A DNA stretch of 64,000 nucleotides, from the NCBI GenBank assembly GCA_964019135.1, contig OZ025253.1:32290548-32354547 (forward strand), in the 5' to 3' direction. Below the pieces are notes generated by a model. The model saw nothing but the letters and a program-made list of their open reading frames with translations. It did no database searches and was not told the DNA's origin. The position numbers and the translations under genes were made by a program. Origin of the DNA: Arenicola marina. Lineage: Eukaryota; Annelida; Polychaeta; Arenicolidae. Positions 33,258 to 45,908 of this stretch are shown piece by piece (the first letter of the stretch is position 1; the number at the start of each line of letters is the position of its first letter).

Positions 33258-34717
33258 CTGGAAAATATGGTGAAAAAATGCTGATAAATAAAAATGATTT
33301 ATACAGAAATCTACCTTGAAGGAAGTCATGGCATCAATTTAATGAAACTGATAGTACCGAGTCAGTTTGCCTATTATATTATAGCAAGTAGCTTCATTAC
33401 TGACAAGTTCACACTAAATACGTAGGCCAGTTCAGATAACATATAACAGGTACATCTCTGCCAGTAGCTTTATGTTTAAGTTATAATTATGTCGTCAAAA
33501 CATGTAATTACATGTGTTATACAAGTTATTTACTGGATTAATAATAGAGCCATTCATTTTTGAAATCAAATAACTAGGATTTACATTACTGATTGACTGC
33601 TATTCTTTCTAAATAAAAACATTCTCTGTGTGGTGGATCTATTGCAGAATACCTTATTGAGTTGCTCTCATTAATAATTGGCTAAAGTGAATGTTTGTTA
33701 TAACACTCATGAAGAAATGTCCATTTGTTACAATAATATTAATTTACCCCAATGATTTGTGATTGTCTGATCTGTATATGATGACAATTTGTATTAACAA
33801 AATAAATAATCGGAATCTACTATTACAGGCAAAACGACAATAAAAAAAGGACTAATATCAAGCAATCTTCATGAATATAAAAATCAACATTGATGACAAT
33901 AGCTAAAACAAGCTGAAAATTATGTAGCGTATGTACCTCCTTCAGAATTCACAACATAAATGAAGTAATCATTTTTTTACTATGACTTCTGCATTATTCT
34001 TAAATGATGTTATCATGCATCCTTGAAAATGATTGACTGCAATATTGCTATATATTGCCTTAATCAGGTCACTATGCAAAGTTTGATTGTAGTATATGCA
34101 CCCCCAAGTTTAAACAGTATATATAAGTATTTAAATCATACCAAAAAGGCTAAGGATTCTAGAACAAATTGGTATCCCATTTATCTAACTATTTACCTAA
34201 ACTAATGTTTTCTTAGACAGATTATTGTGTAAAAGCATTCAAGGGCTATGACCAGATTGTAGCGTACATACCCCTGTCTACCCTTCAGCCCATGGCGAAA
34301 CATATATTTTCACCCAGATAAGCTTGTGCCATTTAGATACAGATTCTTAAATTGAAGTTGTAATACGGTAAAATTTCTATTGGAGAAAATCAAATTTCAT
34401 TTTTCACTGTATGTGACTGCCATTATTTGCTCCGTAAAAAGTTGCCCCCCCAACCCACACCCAATGTGATCACTTGAAATCATTCGTGTTGTGTTCAAGT
34501 GACACATGTAAATAATTGCTGCACTAAATGATAAATTTCACAAATGACTGCGAAGTCATATTTTTACGGTTCATGGACCCTGGAGAAGTTTCGTAATGTC
34601 AGAAGCAGTCACATTCAAACGCCACCGTCGCTGTAAAGCTCGGCTGGCTCATTCGGCAGGACGAATCGCTACGTTGTTCATTCTGTTCATGGTGGGGTTC
34701 TCATTATTTTTTTTGCA
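33258..34717. other. No gene recognised
   Basis: AT-rich, short open frames only, no repeat structure noted. Confidence 0.45.
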
Positions 34718-34790
34718 GTTACTGATTGCAACTTAATTTTTTGCAGTTACTGATTGCAACTTAATTTTCTGCAGTTACTGATTGCAACAG
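34718..34790. repeat. Three copies of a ~29-bp tandem repeat
   Basis: Units of TTTTGCAGTTACTGATTGCA followed by ACTTAATT. Confidence 0.9.
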
Positions 34791-35595
34791 CTTCTTTTTG
34801 CACTGACAAATGGGATTCACTTTTCAGAAATCAATTCCCAATCCAAATCTCAGGTTATATGGACTAATCGGAATATTAATACAGGCCGCTCCGCCGGTTT
34901 AATTTGTTTAAATTTTGTTGAAATCCATACTTGCTTAGGTACGTAATACAAATAAATGGGTTACTTGATGCAGTAAAATTGAACTGTTCTTAAACGAACG
35001 TGAAGGCATATTCTTATATCATTATAAGTTACGGTGGTGATAAATCCTACTTCAGGTCGTCTTAATGGTCGCATGAGGAGATCCGTTTCAAGGTGCCATC
35101 GATGATATTTACATAGCGAGCGGAACATGTCGCTGTATGAATGCGTCCAATGATTTACAACGCGATTGGTTAGTTGGAGTCTCTGTCGTTCTCATTGTGT
35201 GCAGTTCACATACATGAAGAAAAACACAAGCGCGACCTTTCCCCTGATCCCAGGTGTGACTTGGGATAATGGCCAGTGATCCCAGAGCAGATAACCTGCA
35301 GTTATTCCAGACCAAAGTAAAAAAAAATAGTTATATAGTGATAACGGGAAAACTTGTTGGTTGGTGGGCATCCGCGCCAGACGATGGTTTTGTAGCCTAT
35401 TTTTTTGCTTCTACTATTGATGGGGGAAAGGGGGGGGGGGGCAGTGTCGGTTCCAAGCAGAAATCAAGGGAAAAGTGGGAGAAGGAGAGGGACATGGTAA
35501 CAAGTATGTTCACAGAATTATTTTAGCTGTAAACACATTGGGATTCCTGTCTTTGAAACCAGGAGGCAGTCTTTCACGATGTCATGAAATGCGCC

Positions 35596-35676
35596 TTAAC
35601 TCTTTCCCACTCACGGACGCCTTTGACGCTATAGTGTGAAGGCGTCAAAAGGCGTCCGTGAGTGGGAAAGAGTTAA
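35596..35676. mobile_element. 73-bp hairpin mini-element bounded by TTAA
   Basis: TTAA, then CTCTTTCCCACTCACGGACG, then a short loop and the exact complement ending AGTGGGAAAGAG, then TTAA (35,673-35,676). The arms pair over about 31 bp with one indel. TTAA flanks and CTCTTTCCC-type ends recall piggyBac termini reduced to two TIRs. The right side abuts the LINE ORF1 remnant. Confidence 0.75.
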
Positions 35677-36090
35677 CCAACGCTACTATATACAATATTC
35701 ATCGGCTGGGGAGGCGCAAGCCTCGCCAAAGCCAAACACAGAGGGAGCGACAAGCCCAAAACCCCGACGAACCCCACCAGGCAGGAAGTAAACAAACTTC
35801 TGGCCGCCCCATTATCGCCCGATTTGATTACTGGAAAGAGAAGGAAGACATCCTTCGAAACATCCGAAGTCTGAATAAAACAATCCCTGATATGAAGATC
35901 AAGGCAAGCGAAGATTTCAGCGAAGAGACGCGTGAGACAAGGAGGAAGTTAATTCCCTTCATGCAGCAGACGAGACAGGAATCCCCAGGAGACAACATCT
36001 TCCTTCGACACGACAAGCTGATAAACAACGGCCGTCCATACAGCCTGTCAGATTCTGGAGATCGGCTCATACCAAAGGCCCCTGAGGGGG
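35677..36090 (+). pseudogene. LINE ORF1 C-terminal part
   Basis: Encodes IHRLGRRKP, then RPIIARFDYWKEKEDILRNI, ASEDFSEETRETRRKL and FLRHDKLINNGRPYSL. This is the L1 ORF1p C-terminal domain order (RPI-RF-Y-K, EDFS-ETR-RRKL). The N-terminal coiled coil is missing; the frame begins at the palindromic mini-element. Confidence 0.75.
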
Positions 36091-36205
36091 GGGGGGGGGG
36101 GGTAGCCATGTCGCGTGTCGATTTTAAGAAAAGGTCCATGTCGCATGTCGATTCTAAGACAACCCCAATGTCGCGTTGTCGATTTTAAAAATCGCCCATG
36201 TCGCC
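36090..36205 (+). repeat. ~33-bp repeats CATGTCGCGTGTCGATTTTA
   Basis: Three to four degenerate copies between LINE ORF1 and ORF2, following a run of about 14 G. Confidence 0.75.
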
Positions 36206-36286
36206 GTGTCGAAAAAGCCCCTATGGGGCCCTATACCAGCAAGTGGTCAAAGAGACAAGTAGGAATGTGGCAGCAGCCTCAGAACA

Positions 36287-37040
36287 GTGCAATTGCATGA
36301 ACTCAAGTTATTGTCTTGGAATATTGGTGGTCTTAAGTCCAAACTTGTCGACAATGAGTTTCTCAACCTCCTGGGCAAGTATGATATAAGTACTCTATAT
36401 GAAACTTGGGCAAACAGTAATGAAGAATTTGATGGTATCATAACAGGATATAGATGCTATGGACAGGCCTGGGCAAAACCCACAAAATATGAACATCCAC
36501 CAGGTGGAATATGTATATATGTTAAAAATATGATCCAGCGTGGTATTCTGGAACTCAGCGGGTGTAATATGTACTGTAAATCATTTAAACTAGATAAAAG
36601 AGTGTTCTGCTGGCATAGAGATATAATACTAATTGCTACCTACCTGCCACCAGCTGGATCAAGCTCATATTGTACAGAATACCAGGGTATTGAAATATTA
36701 GCAAAATATGTTAACTAGGATAGAAGGGATGTATGGAGAGGAACAATATGATATACTCGTCACAGGGGACTTAAATTCTAGAACAGGTGATATGCCTGAT
36801 TACATAATTGATGATAACATGGACTATATACCAGGAAACAATTGGTATGATAAAGATAGTTTCCAAGTAGCTAGAAATAATATAGATAAAGAGGGTAACA
36901 GATTTGGAAAAGATTTAGTAGAATTATGTAAGACATTTAATGTACACTTTTTGAATGGGAGAATGCCAGGAGACCCAGAGGGTTGCTTTACTTTTATATC
37001 ACCAAATGGGAAGTCTGTCATGGACTATTGTATAGCTTAA
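36287..37040 (+). pseudogene. LINE ORF2 apurinic-type endonuclease
   Basis: LLSWNIGGLKSKL is the N-terminal signature of endonuclease/exonuclease/phosphatase domains. LYETWA follows; a frameshift lies at about 36,710; then TGDLNSRTGDMPDY (the GDxN motif) and NGKSVMDYCI (the S/D-Y end). TAA at 37,038 lies in frame with the downstream reverse transcriptase. Confidence 0.82.
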
Positions 37041-37052
37041 ACAAGTCTATTT

Positions 37053-38576
37053 GTGAAGATTAAGCAATTTGAAATTTTATCTAGAACGGAATCATGGCAT
37101 CTACCAATTCAGGTTAGCCTCATATGTAACTATTTAACTACTGATGATCAATGTAATGAAATCCAACTGCAACCCCGTTTACTCTATTCATGGAGATCAG
37201 ATAAGCTTGTAGATTTTCAGAAAAGATTAAAAGATGATCAAGCAGAGACATATTACCAAGAAGCGAGACATCTGGTTTTAAATGGTGATATAGAAGAAAC
37301 AGTGGAAACCTTGAGTAAATTGTATAGATACCTGTGTAGTGAAATGAAAGTTAACACCAAGAGAAAGGGATGCCACGATGGCTGTAAATTCTTTGAATCA
37401 GAATGTAAAGAACTGAAAAGAACAAAGCTAAGGTACTTAAATAAATATAGAAACACTAGAAACAGTGGGGACTTACAGAACTACATAAGAGCTAGAAGAG
37501 AATATGCGTTAGGTATTAGTAAAAAGAAACAGCAGTGGAAAGATGAAGAAACAGAGAAAGTGAGACAAGCTATGGTCACTACAGAAAGCTGTTGGAGGGC
37601 TTGCAGGCAGATCAAAAAGAGTGCTGGTGTCACAGCACAGCAAGGTAGTATATCTCCAAAAGAGTGGAATTGTTCAACCCTCTTAAACAGAGCAAATAGG
37701 ATGACACCTGAGACGAAAGCGATGGTAAACGAATTGCTTAGTACTCATGTAAGCACTAAATGCCACTTGTGTATAGAGGGTATACCTGAAGAACTGAATT
37801 CAGACTTCACCACTGAAGAAATATATCATGTAATCCATAGCCTGCCAAGTAAGAAATCACCAGGGCCAGATGGTGTCCTAACGGAAGCCATGAAAACTAG
37901 CTGTGCTGTTTCAGTACCAATACTTACTGACCTTGCCAATCAAATTATGAGTTCTGGTCATTTCCCGAAACCATGGACAGAGGCCCTTTTAGTGCCTATT
38001 CATAAGAAAGGTGACCGATCAGATCCAAATAACTACAGGGGAATATCCCTCTTATCAGCTATTAACAAGGTGTTTACAAAGGCAATTAACTATAGACTAG
38101 TAGCATGGGCAGATTTAAATAATAAGCAGTATGAGGAACAAGCCGGATTTAGAAAAGGAAAATCAACCATAGACCACATGTTTGTATTACAAGGTATGGT
38201 ACAGAAATATATTAGTAAGGCAAGAGGAAGTTTCTATTGCATTTTTGTTGACTTAGAGAAAGCATTTGACGTTATGGGAGAAGTTGGAACGTACCCAGTC
38301 CAAATAATGTGTGTTATGAAGATGCTAAAGTTCCGGATGAAGCTCGTCAGGAATGAGGACCAGTCCCTCCCGAGAGAAACATATACTAAGCTATTTGAAT
38401 TAGATTATAGGGGGAGACGCACATGGGCCACTGAAGTGAAAATAATATTGTTAGAGCTCGGATTTGGAGAAGCCTGGACGCATCAGCAAATAGGAGATGA
38501 GAATCTATTTTTTAAAACAACTAAGGGTGAATTGATTTATAGAGCACACACAAATTGGCTCAACAAAAGAAAATAA
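37053..38576 (+). pseudogene. LINE ORF2 reverse transcriptase, palm deleted
   Basis: RT landmarks are KKSPGPDGVLTEAMK, LLVPIHKKGDRSDPNNYRGI, EEQAGFRKGKSTIDHM and FVDLEKAFD (motif A). Directly after motif A the frame moves into unrelated C-terminal linker sequence (MKMLKFRMKLVRNEDQSLPR), so motifs B and C with the YxDD box are gone. It is an internally deleted copy. Confidence 0.83.
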
Positions 38577-38610
38577 TCGACTCGACACATATAGAAAGTA
38601 TAAAAGAACC

Positions 38611-39000
38611 TTGACAACAGAACCGTATATATTTGCTATTAAGGAAAGCTATCTTCGAAAACTCTTGGCCCAATTTCGATGTTCCACACACCCACTAAAC
38701 ATAGAGAAAGGCAGACATTTAGGAATCCCAAGGGAAGAAAGACTGTGTATGTATTGTAAAAATAATTGTGAAAGTGCTATAGAAGATGAGATACACCTAA
38801 TCTGTTTATGCCCTTTGTATCAAGCGTCACGAAAAAAATACCTACCTGAAGTCACAGACCAGAAGCAGAACTTGAGTTGGGAATTTACCTTTTTGATGAT
38901 GTCAATAGATACCCCCACCCTATATAACATCGTGCTATTTCTCCGCGATGCGTACAAATTAAGGGAAAAACAGTTTCAAAATGTTACCTTATTTACTTGA
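38611..39000 (+). pseudogene. LINE ORF2 C-terminal Cys/His motif
   Basis: FRCSTHPLNIEKGRH, then ERLCMYCKNN and EDEIHLICLCPLYQASRKKY, a C-x2-C...H-x4-C motif found at the end of many LINE ORF2 proteins. It is separated from the RT by a stop at 38,576. Confidence 0.75.
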
Positions 39001-39063
39001 TGTCATTGGTATATACATATATTTGTACTTTGAGGCTGTGAGCCTACAGTGCACAATAAACTG

Positions 39064-39065
<2 letters not shown>

Positions 39066-39113
<48 letters not shown>
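39066..39113. repeat. (ATT)n microsatellite ending the LINE
   Basis: About 16 uninterrupted ATT units directly after the LINE tail, a common way for such LINEs to end. Confidence 0.95.
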
Positions 39114-39237
39114 CAACAAACTATATACTGCGCAATCATATCCTTGCTTTTATTATAAATTTGGCTGGTGTGGTTTTTTTATCTGTCCGCCTGCGACGGA
39201 TTTGTTGTTGAAGGAAATATTCCTTCAACAACGATGG

Positions 39238-39385
39238 TAGTTTGTTTGTACGGTTCCCATTGTTATACCACTTATGTACGGTTTCCATAGTGATACCTGT
39301 GATCGGTTTCCATTTTGATACCATTGATCGGCGGTTTCCATATCGATACCACTGATCTCAGGTTCCCATTGTGTTACTACTGAAG
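39238..39385. repeat. Minisatellite of ~27-33-bp units
   Basis: Five degenerate units of CGGTTTCCATWNTGATACCA with CTGATC spacers. Confidence 0.8.
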
Positions 39386-41690
39386 CACGGTTATTATGAG
39401 AAAAATCGTCATATATCACTACCTTCTGTTATTTGGTGCATCTGTGTATCTGTTTGTGCGCTCGGTAACTCAGCTATCGCTGACAGTAAGTACGATTTTA
39501 TCTTACTTCCGGTTCCAGGGTTGACGGAAGATTTCCTACGGGACTCCTCATTTTAAAAACGTCAATCTTTCATCATTACGGCGACATTTTCTTGAATATT
39601 TCAGAAGTGCCTTCTGCAAACAGTCCCATAATAATTTACGTTGTGTAAGAAGGTACCCGGCGGAGACTTCTGGCCCATACTGAAATATAGGACATTTGTC
39701 AAGCTAACAATGTGCCAAAAATCATAATAACCTATAAGCCACGCAAGTCATCTTCTGTACAAAGATTACTTAAAGTAATATCAAACGTAGTCGTCTTTCA
39801 GCAACCTCAGTCAAAGGTCAAGGTCATGACCTTGACTATTGTAAATATCGAGTGTTCGACTGTAGCTCAAAAACGAGACAACATCTGTGCACCAAACTTG
39901 TCCTGGGGGGTAGCAGTGATGTAGCTTATACCGAATTCAATCTCAGCTTGAACCGGAGTGGGCAACGTAAGGGTGCTAAAACGCCTGGAAATTGGGGGTT
40001 TGAATTTGAGTTCGACTTTTTTAATTTTAAAGCTATCGCCTTGGAATTTTTACCACAAACTAGGGCATAAATTAGCACCTGATATTTTAAATGTACAAAA
40101 ATCAGATGGGCTGTTATGACGTCACGAGTCATGACAATTTAACATTTACAAAATTACCGGTGCCCTCAATATTGACCGTAGAGACTCCAAAATAGTATAG
40201 AACAATGTGGAATTGTGTTGCCCTTGAGGTAAAAATATGGTTAAAATTCGCCGTGTTGGCACTTTTGCGCAAACGGACTAAAATGTCGTTGCAATAGTAA
40301 ACTCGTGAAACGAGCGCCTCCCCCCCCCCTCTCCCCGCTCCCACCCCAGGTCAAGATGAAAGCGATGGCATCAGCCTGGGAAGCTGCGAAACGCTGTAAT
40401 TCCTTTTATAATCGGTCCAGAAGGTCCAGGTTGGAATTACAATGTGCAGCGAGACGACCCCCGTGCATCAGTCTGTTTTGGGACCTACGTTGTTTAATTT
40501 TGTCCCTCTTTGTCAATTGAATTTAAATTACATCATATCTAGACTGAAATATGTCCATATCCGCCACATGCACCCCACCCCTCCTTGCAAAAGTAAGTCC
40601 CCCTAGATCCCCCCCCCCCTGAGTTTAGACAAAAGAGATGACGTCATAACAGTATTTCAATGACGAGGGGGTCGAAAGACGGGCGGAGCAGTTGTGGCCA
40701 CGAGCCCTCAACTACCTTGGTCTCAATCAGTAAGTGTCCGTCAGCACACGGCAGCCCTATAGGGCTCAGATATTAGAGCTCATGGATTAGTGGTCAGATG
40801 TTAAGGATTAGGGGTCAGATATGGTGATTACGGTTAACAGTTAGGACCGATGGGGTCATTATCCGGGAAACATCAATTATGCAAGAGACATGCGCAATTG
40901 TATTAATCTGCGTTAAGTTTCGGATTTTATTTGGTGTTATTTGAAAATTGGTTGAGATGTTACTCGTTTACATAAAACTGGATAGCGCATGGCCTCTGCA
41001 CCAAACTGGCTTAGAGACAATAGAACCGACCGACACACGGTCTACTCAATCCCCATCTAATAGCTAAAGGGGCGTCGCTGATCAATACCGCATTTTGCAG
41101 CTGTAAACCGTTCCTCGGTCGTTGATGACGTAGTAATGCAAACGAGCCATTTCGTCGAAGGATTCTAGCTGCATATATATGTATCCTGCTTGCGACCTGT
41201 TGCTCCCGCCACCCATCGTATGCTGCAGGTAGACTAGTCGTTCACTGTTTAGAGCCATTCTTAGAAACCCTAGTTTCCTGTTCCCGAAAAGTTACCAGGG
41301 TCGTGTTGAGACAGGTTTTTCCATCAAGTTTAATGGTATAGTCGAATGTTTCAGTATCTCAATCTATAATGCCTCTTATTTTGAATTGAAGTCGACATAA
41401 AATATTACCAAATTATATTATACATCATATATCATTATATATTATTATTATTATGAAAAAAGTGCATATGTCCTTGCAAATGAAGCAAACGTAAGCCAAG
41501 CGTTCATAGAGTCACCTACTTGAAGGGCAGTAATAGGAAACTACAGCATTAAAGATTACGTTAGAGATAATACGAACTATCCATCCGATAGATGTGAGAG
41601 ATGTAGCGAAAATGGATGAATTATTTCAGTTGGATTTACGGTGCCCGGTTTAGGACATCGCGATATTATTTTTTACCAAAAAAACCTCCA
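39386..41690. other. No gene recognised
   Basis: Mixed composition with homopolymer C-runs near 40,320 and 40,610. Short open frames only, none with splice context or a recognisable product. Confidence 0.45.
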
Positions 41691-41845
41691 AATTCTCGAT
41701 TTATCTTTTTCAAAAAAAAATAAACTCGTTCCTAACTTTGTCGCGGAACGAGTTGATTTTTTGCGAAAACAATAAGTCGTTCCAAATCTTTTTCAAAAAA
41801 AAATAAACTTGTTCCTAACTGTGTCGCGGAACGAGTTCCAAACCC
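41690..41845. repeat. GGAACGAGTT palindromic repeats, left cluster
   Basis: Two units of AAAAAAAAATAAACTCGTTCC followed by TGTCGCGGAACGAGTT. The units are themselves inverted repeats. A related cluster lies at 42,715-43,065, so the pair may bound an old element of about 1.4 kb. Confidence 0.6.
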
Positions 41846-42714
41846 GGGGTTGCATCCTCATTCTTTTTTCTGGGCTGAATGGGGGTGAGCATGGGAAGGG
41901 ATTGATGGGAGAGGGGGCCACTACATATAGTTAAGTATACTTTGCCGCCCTAATGACCGCTTTTTCCGCCTGTTTCTCTCTTTCCTCGGTGCAGTTACCT
42001 ACATTTTCTCTCAATGTGGCCATCTGAGACTGAAACCATTTGCAATGAAAAAAAACAGTTCCATATTCTCCTGCACGACTTCGCAAGTATAAGCCATCTT
42101 GAAAAAAACGCGACTGGCGCAAAGAGTTCTGGGGAATATTTTCGTGTTATTCGGATTTTTTTCTATGGAGATAAATGCCATATTTCCAGGGTATTGGCAA
42201 TGCAAGTATAAAGTTAATGAGTATGTCTAACTTACATCACGATTACGTAACTTTACCGTTACATAGATGACAATATTGCATGTTTAAGTGTCGACAAAAT
42301 ACGTTGTCATGCGAGGACGCCATCTTGACATCCCGCTAAGACCAAAATAATAACCAGAATGCATTGCACATGCAGTGGCGCCTGACAGTGGAATAATCTG
42401 CACTATGATTTGCGGAGTGGTCTGTGTTTTGGTAATCCCCTTTCCCGGAGATCTCAATCACCTCAATCCCCAATATATGTTGCATAGTTGTGATTGTCCA
42501 ATTTGGATGCCATTTTGTTCACCAAAATATGGTCTCTCCTCGACCACAAATCGCGGACTTTTCTCTCACTCTCCATATGCCATGGGCGGCACACCCTCAA
42601 CCACTGCAGTAAGGTAGTGCCTCCCCTCCCCCATTCCGTGGGGAAAGCTCGATTATTACGTCACACTGCGGCATGTGGTTAACCAGCTACGAAATCAGCC
42701 ACGAACTCATTCTA

Positions 42715-43065
42715 CGTCTAAGTTTGGAACGAGTTTATATTTTTGAAAAAAATAAGTCGTGCTCCAAAAGAATTTGGAACGACTTTATTTTTTTAGAAAA
42801 AAAAATAACTCGTTGCGCGACCAAGTTTGGAACGAGTTTTTTTTTAATATATGATTTGTTCTTTAGGCCACCTTAGTCCACAAATGTGATAAACCGCGCC
42901 AAACAACCCCAGAGACAGATGGGAGTTGCACATGCAACGTACTTTTATACAGTCGATAACGCTACGACAACGGGGTCTTCGGAAAAAAAATAACTCGGGA
43001 ATCGAAATTGAGCTTGGAACGAATTTTTTGTTTTTGAAAAAAAAATAACTCGTGCTCCTCTGTAT
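42715..43065. repeat. GGAACGAGTT palindromic repeats, right cluster
   Basis: Repeated AAGTTTGGAACGAGTTT and AAAAAAATAACTCGT motifs in both orientations, similar to the left cluster. The sequence between (41,846-42,714) has no recognised gene. Confidence 0.6.
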
Positions 43066-43491
43066 TCCCATGAATTTGAATTTGAATGAAGTTCTTTAAT
43101 CAACATGTCTTGCAAAAAATACTGTTGGCCTGTCAAGTGTGAACAAATATAATGATATATAGGTCCAAATATTTTTCATCAATTTAGTTTATTTCCAAAA
43201 AAACACAAAAGCATGATTTATATTCATTATAGTATATAGTATATATATGCATAGAACTAGATGGAATTTGCTGATAATTCTAGTTGAAGAAAAAAGCGTT
43301 TCACTTGCATTACCATTAAAATTTGGCGATACATACAGATTGTAGCTGAATTTTAACGGCATTTATTCCATATATCAAGAATAAAACACGGTATTTAACG
43401 ATTTCTTCGCGAAAATACAACTATTGATTATAACATAACGTCCGTATCATCGCTACTGCAAGACCGGCATCTGCGACGACGGAACTCACAC

Positions 43492-44350
43492 AAGATTGTT
43501 GATTCTGGTCATGACCATCTTGTTATTTGTTTCTGTTTTTACGACTGTGTAAATAGTTTTTAAGACTGCGTAAATTGCTAATGTCCTCTAATGTGACAGT
43601 TTGACGTTTGCTTACAATGTGTCTCAATATCTGCATTTTTACTTTTGCGGTTTCAAGTTAAGTAAACGAAGAAAACTGCAACACACAGAAGCAATGTTGA
43701 TTCTTACAATAAAACAAACAATCCGAATTAAAGCACACTAATTGTGAAAAAATCAACTAGGTTTCATTAGCATTAACATAAAAAAATCTATCGATACATG
43801 CAAATTCCAGACATTAACTGAATTTCCCCGTCATTGATTCGTCACGCAAAGAATAAAATACAATAACTATTTATGTTCTCGCCGAAACATAGGTATAGGA
43901 CACCACATCATACGACAGACACGCAGTTCGTACCATGGATATTAGACGATCAAGGGTCTGGAAAATGGCGTAAAGGGTAAATGGCGACAAGCGACATAGG
44001 CATATTTGAAAAATCGACCATTCGGCATGTACCCCCAAATACCGAGACTGAGGATCGGAAAAAGTAACATCGACACAGACATTTGCTGAAAGAGACCGAT
44101 AATGCCGCGACACATCAACATTTGAGACTGATAATTTTGACACAAGACACTGGACCCCTCCTTCCAGACCCATTCGATCTGTATATTAGAATAAAGAATA
44201 AAGTGCGAAAACGGAAATCACCCTCCTGCTTGCGATATACGTAACATATTTGTCGCATACGTCACGCACATTGATCATCAGTACACGTTATGCAACATAT
44301 GCCTCTCATTTAGTGATTAAGACTAATATTACATGTCTATCAGCATAGCT
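43492..44350 (+). repeat. ~0.85-kb low-copy repeat, copy R4 (start of copy B)
   Basis: Same family as R1-R3. It begins TTGATTCTGGTCATGACCAT and contains CACGATCAAGGG variants (GACGATCAAGGGTCTGG) and CACTGGACCCCTCC. It marks the left edge of copy B, as R1 does for copy A. Confidence 0.8.
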
Positions 44351-45010
44351 AACCACGTCATTATCTAAGTGTTCGCATGATGGCATGTTTGTTATAGGAT
44401 AATTTGACCAATAATAACATACACATATATATGTAATACAACCTTGACTTATTTGACCGGTATTCAGTTGTTTCTTCAGCATATGCTGCGATCGGTACAC
44501 AATTCGCGACATATGTTTTTCAGTTAGTTACTGAGGCCATTATAATATTATACTGAAGGACAAGTGGTTGAAATATGTGGAACCATAATTCATGTTCACC
44601 AAGCAACAACTTGCCTTTTCAGTCTTTAGTCTTTGGGTGAGATACTTCATATATATATCTGCATATAATTTGCACATATATATCTGAATTATAAAGCATA
44701 AAGATGTATGATAACCTTGAAAATAACACTTCATATAATATGTCACGTGTATATATATCCACGCTCTGAAAGAATGCACTATTGTAAGTGAAAACGAAGG
44801 CGGTTCAATTACTGAATGTAGACTTCGTACGCTATGCAACATATGCCTCTCACTTAGTGATCAAGGCTAATATTACATGTATATCAGCATAGTTGTCCAC
44901 GTCATTATCTAAGAGTTCCCTTAATTGCATGTTTATTGTAGGATCATTTGACCAATAATAGCACACACACACATATATATATAATACAAACCTGCCTTAT
45001 TTGGCCGGTA
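44290..45010. repeat. Local direct duplication downstream of copy B
   Basis: CAACATATGCCTCTCAYTTAGTGATYAAG and the following ~150 bp occur at about 44,292 and again at about 44,838. The copies are interleaved with sequence matching 3,780-4,080 of copy A. Confidence 0.7.
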
Positions 45011-45908
45011 TACAGTTGTTTTTTACAGCATATCATAACACGACAGCTGTGTTTTCTTCAGCATATGATGCGATCTATATACAATTCGCAACATGTGTTT
45101 TTTAGGTGTTTTTATATACGGTGCTGCCTATGCATTGCAAGATTCATATGTATAAGATATCGAAGGGATATGTACAAGATACACATGTGCCACGGGGAAC
45201 AGTGCTATAATTCTATAAATGTGAGATACATAGGCGCATAATGTGCTAATATTAATGTAGCTCGCGGTACACTATCTTATGTACGACGGTGTGATTGCAA
45301 ATAAGTAGATATCTTGCCGCTAACAAATATATACCATGTTGTTGTTATCTAGTCTATGCTTTATCTTTATCCTACGTGTTTGATTTGTAATTGCATATTA
45401 ATTACCATACAACTGCCTATGCGCATATTTGTTATCAGATGTCTTACTTCTTTGATCCAACATGAGCAAACAGTTTATGCGAGTTATTATTTTGAGCTGA
45501 CTCGCGATAAATCAATTCATCAAAGACGTATTTGCGCTAGGGGTGTATACATGACACGTCCAAGCCAAATCCAAATAAATGTGTTTATGATTTTGCAAGA
45601 TATCAGACAAAGCCCTTTGAAAGTACCATGTCTACTTCATTCTCGAATATTGTAAGGACTATACTATAGAAGCAGGTCTTGAATGACATCAGTCATCATG
45701 CATTGATCATAATTATTACATTTCCGTAATTGCTGGATATATATTGTGTCATATTGATTATGTTACAGACATGATACAAGATTTCCTGCACGTACAAACG
45801 GAATTTGAAGCTTCAGTAATCCACTGTGTCCCATCTCTATCATCGTATATGATACTTGTCTCATTGTAACCCGTCACAGCCATATCGTTACTCACAGTCT
45901 GGATCACT
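45011..45908. other. Downstream flank of Mab-21 gene copy B
   Basis: Partly collinear with 4,100-4,700. No exon recognised. Confidence 0.5.

Larger units (their letters stand above)
35677..39113 (+). mobile_element. Degenerate LINE with L1-like ORF1 and APE/RT ORF2
   Basis: In order: ORF1 C-terminal part, a 120-bp spacer with a G-run and short repeats, endonuclease, a reverse transcriptase truncated inside its palm, a C-terminal Cys/His motif, and an AATAAACTGATTATTATT tail leading into an ATT microsatellite. The frame is broken by a frameshift near 36,710, a TAA at 37,038 and an internal deletion. It cannot move by itself. Confidence 0.88.

Noticed and set aside
35269..35526. 85-codon plus-strand open frame
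   Set aside because: Low-complexity Gly run, no homologue recognised, no conserved context.
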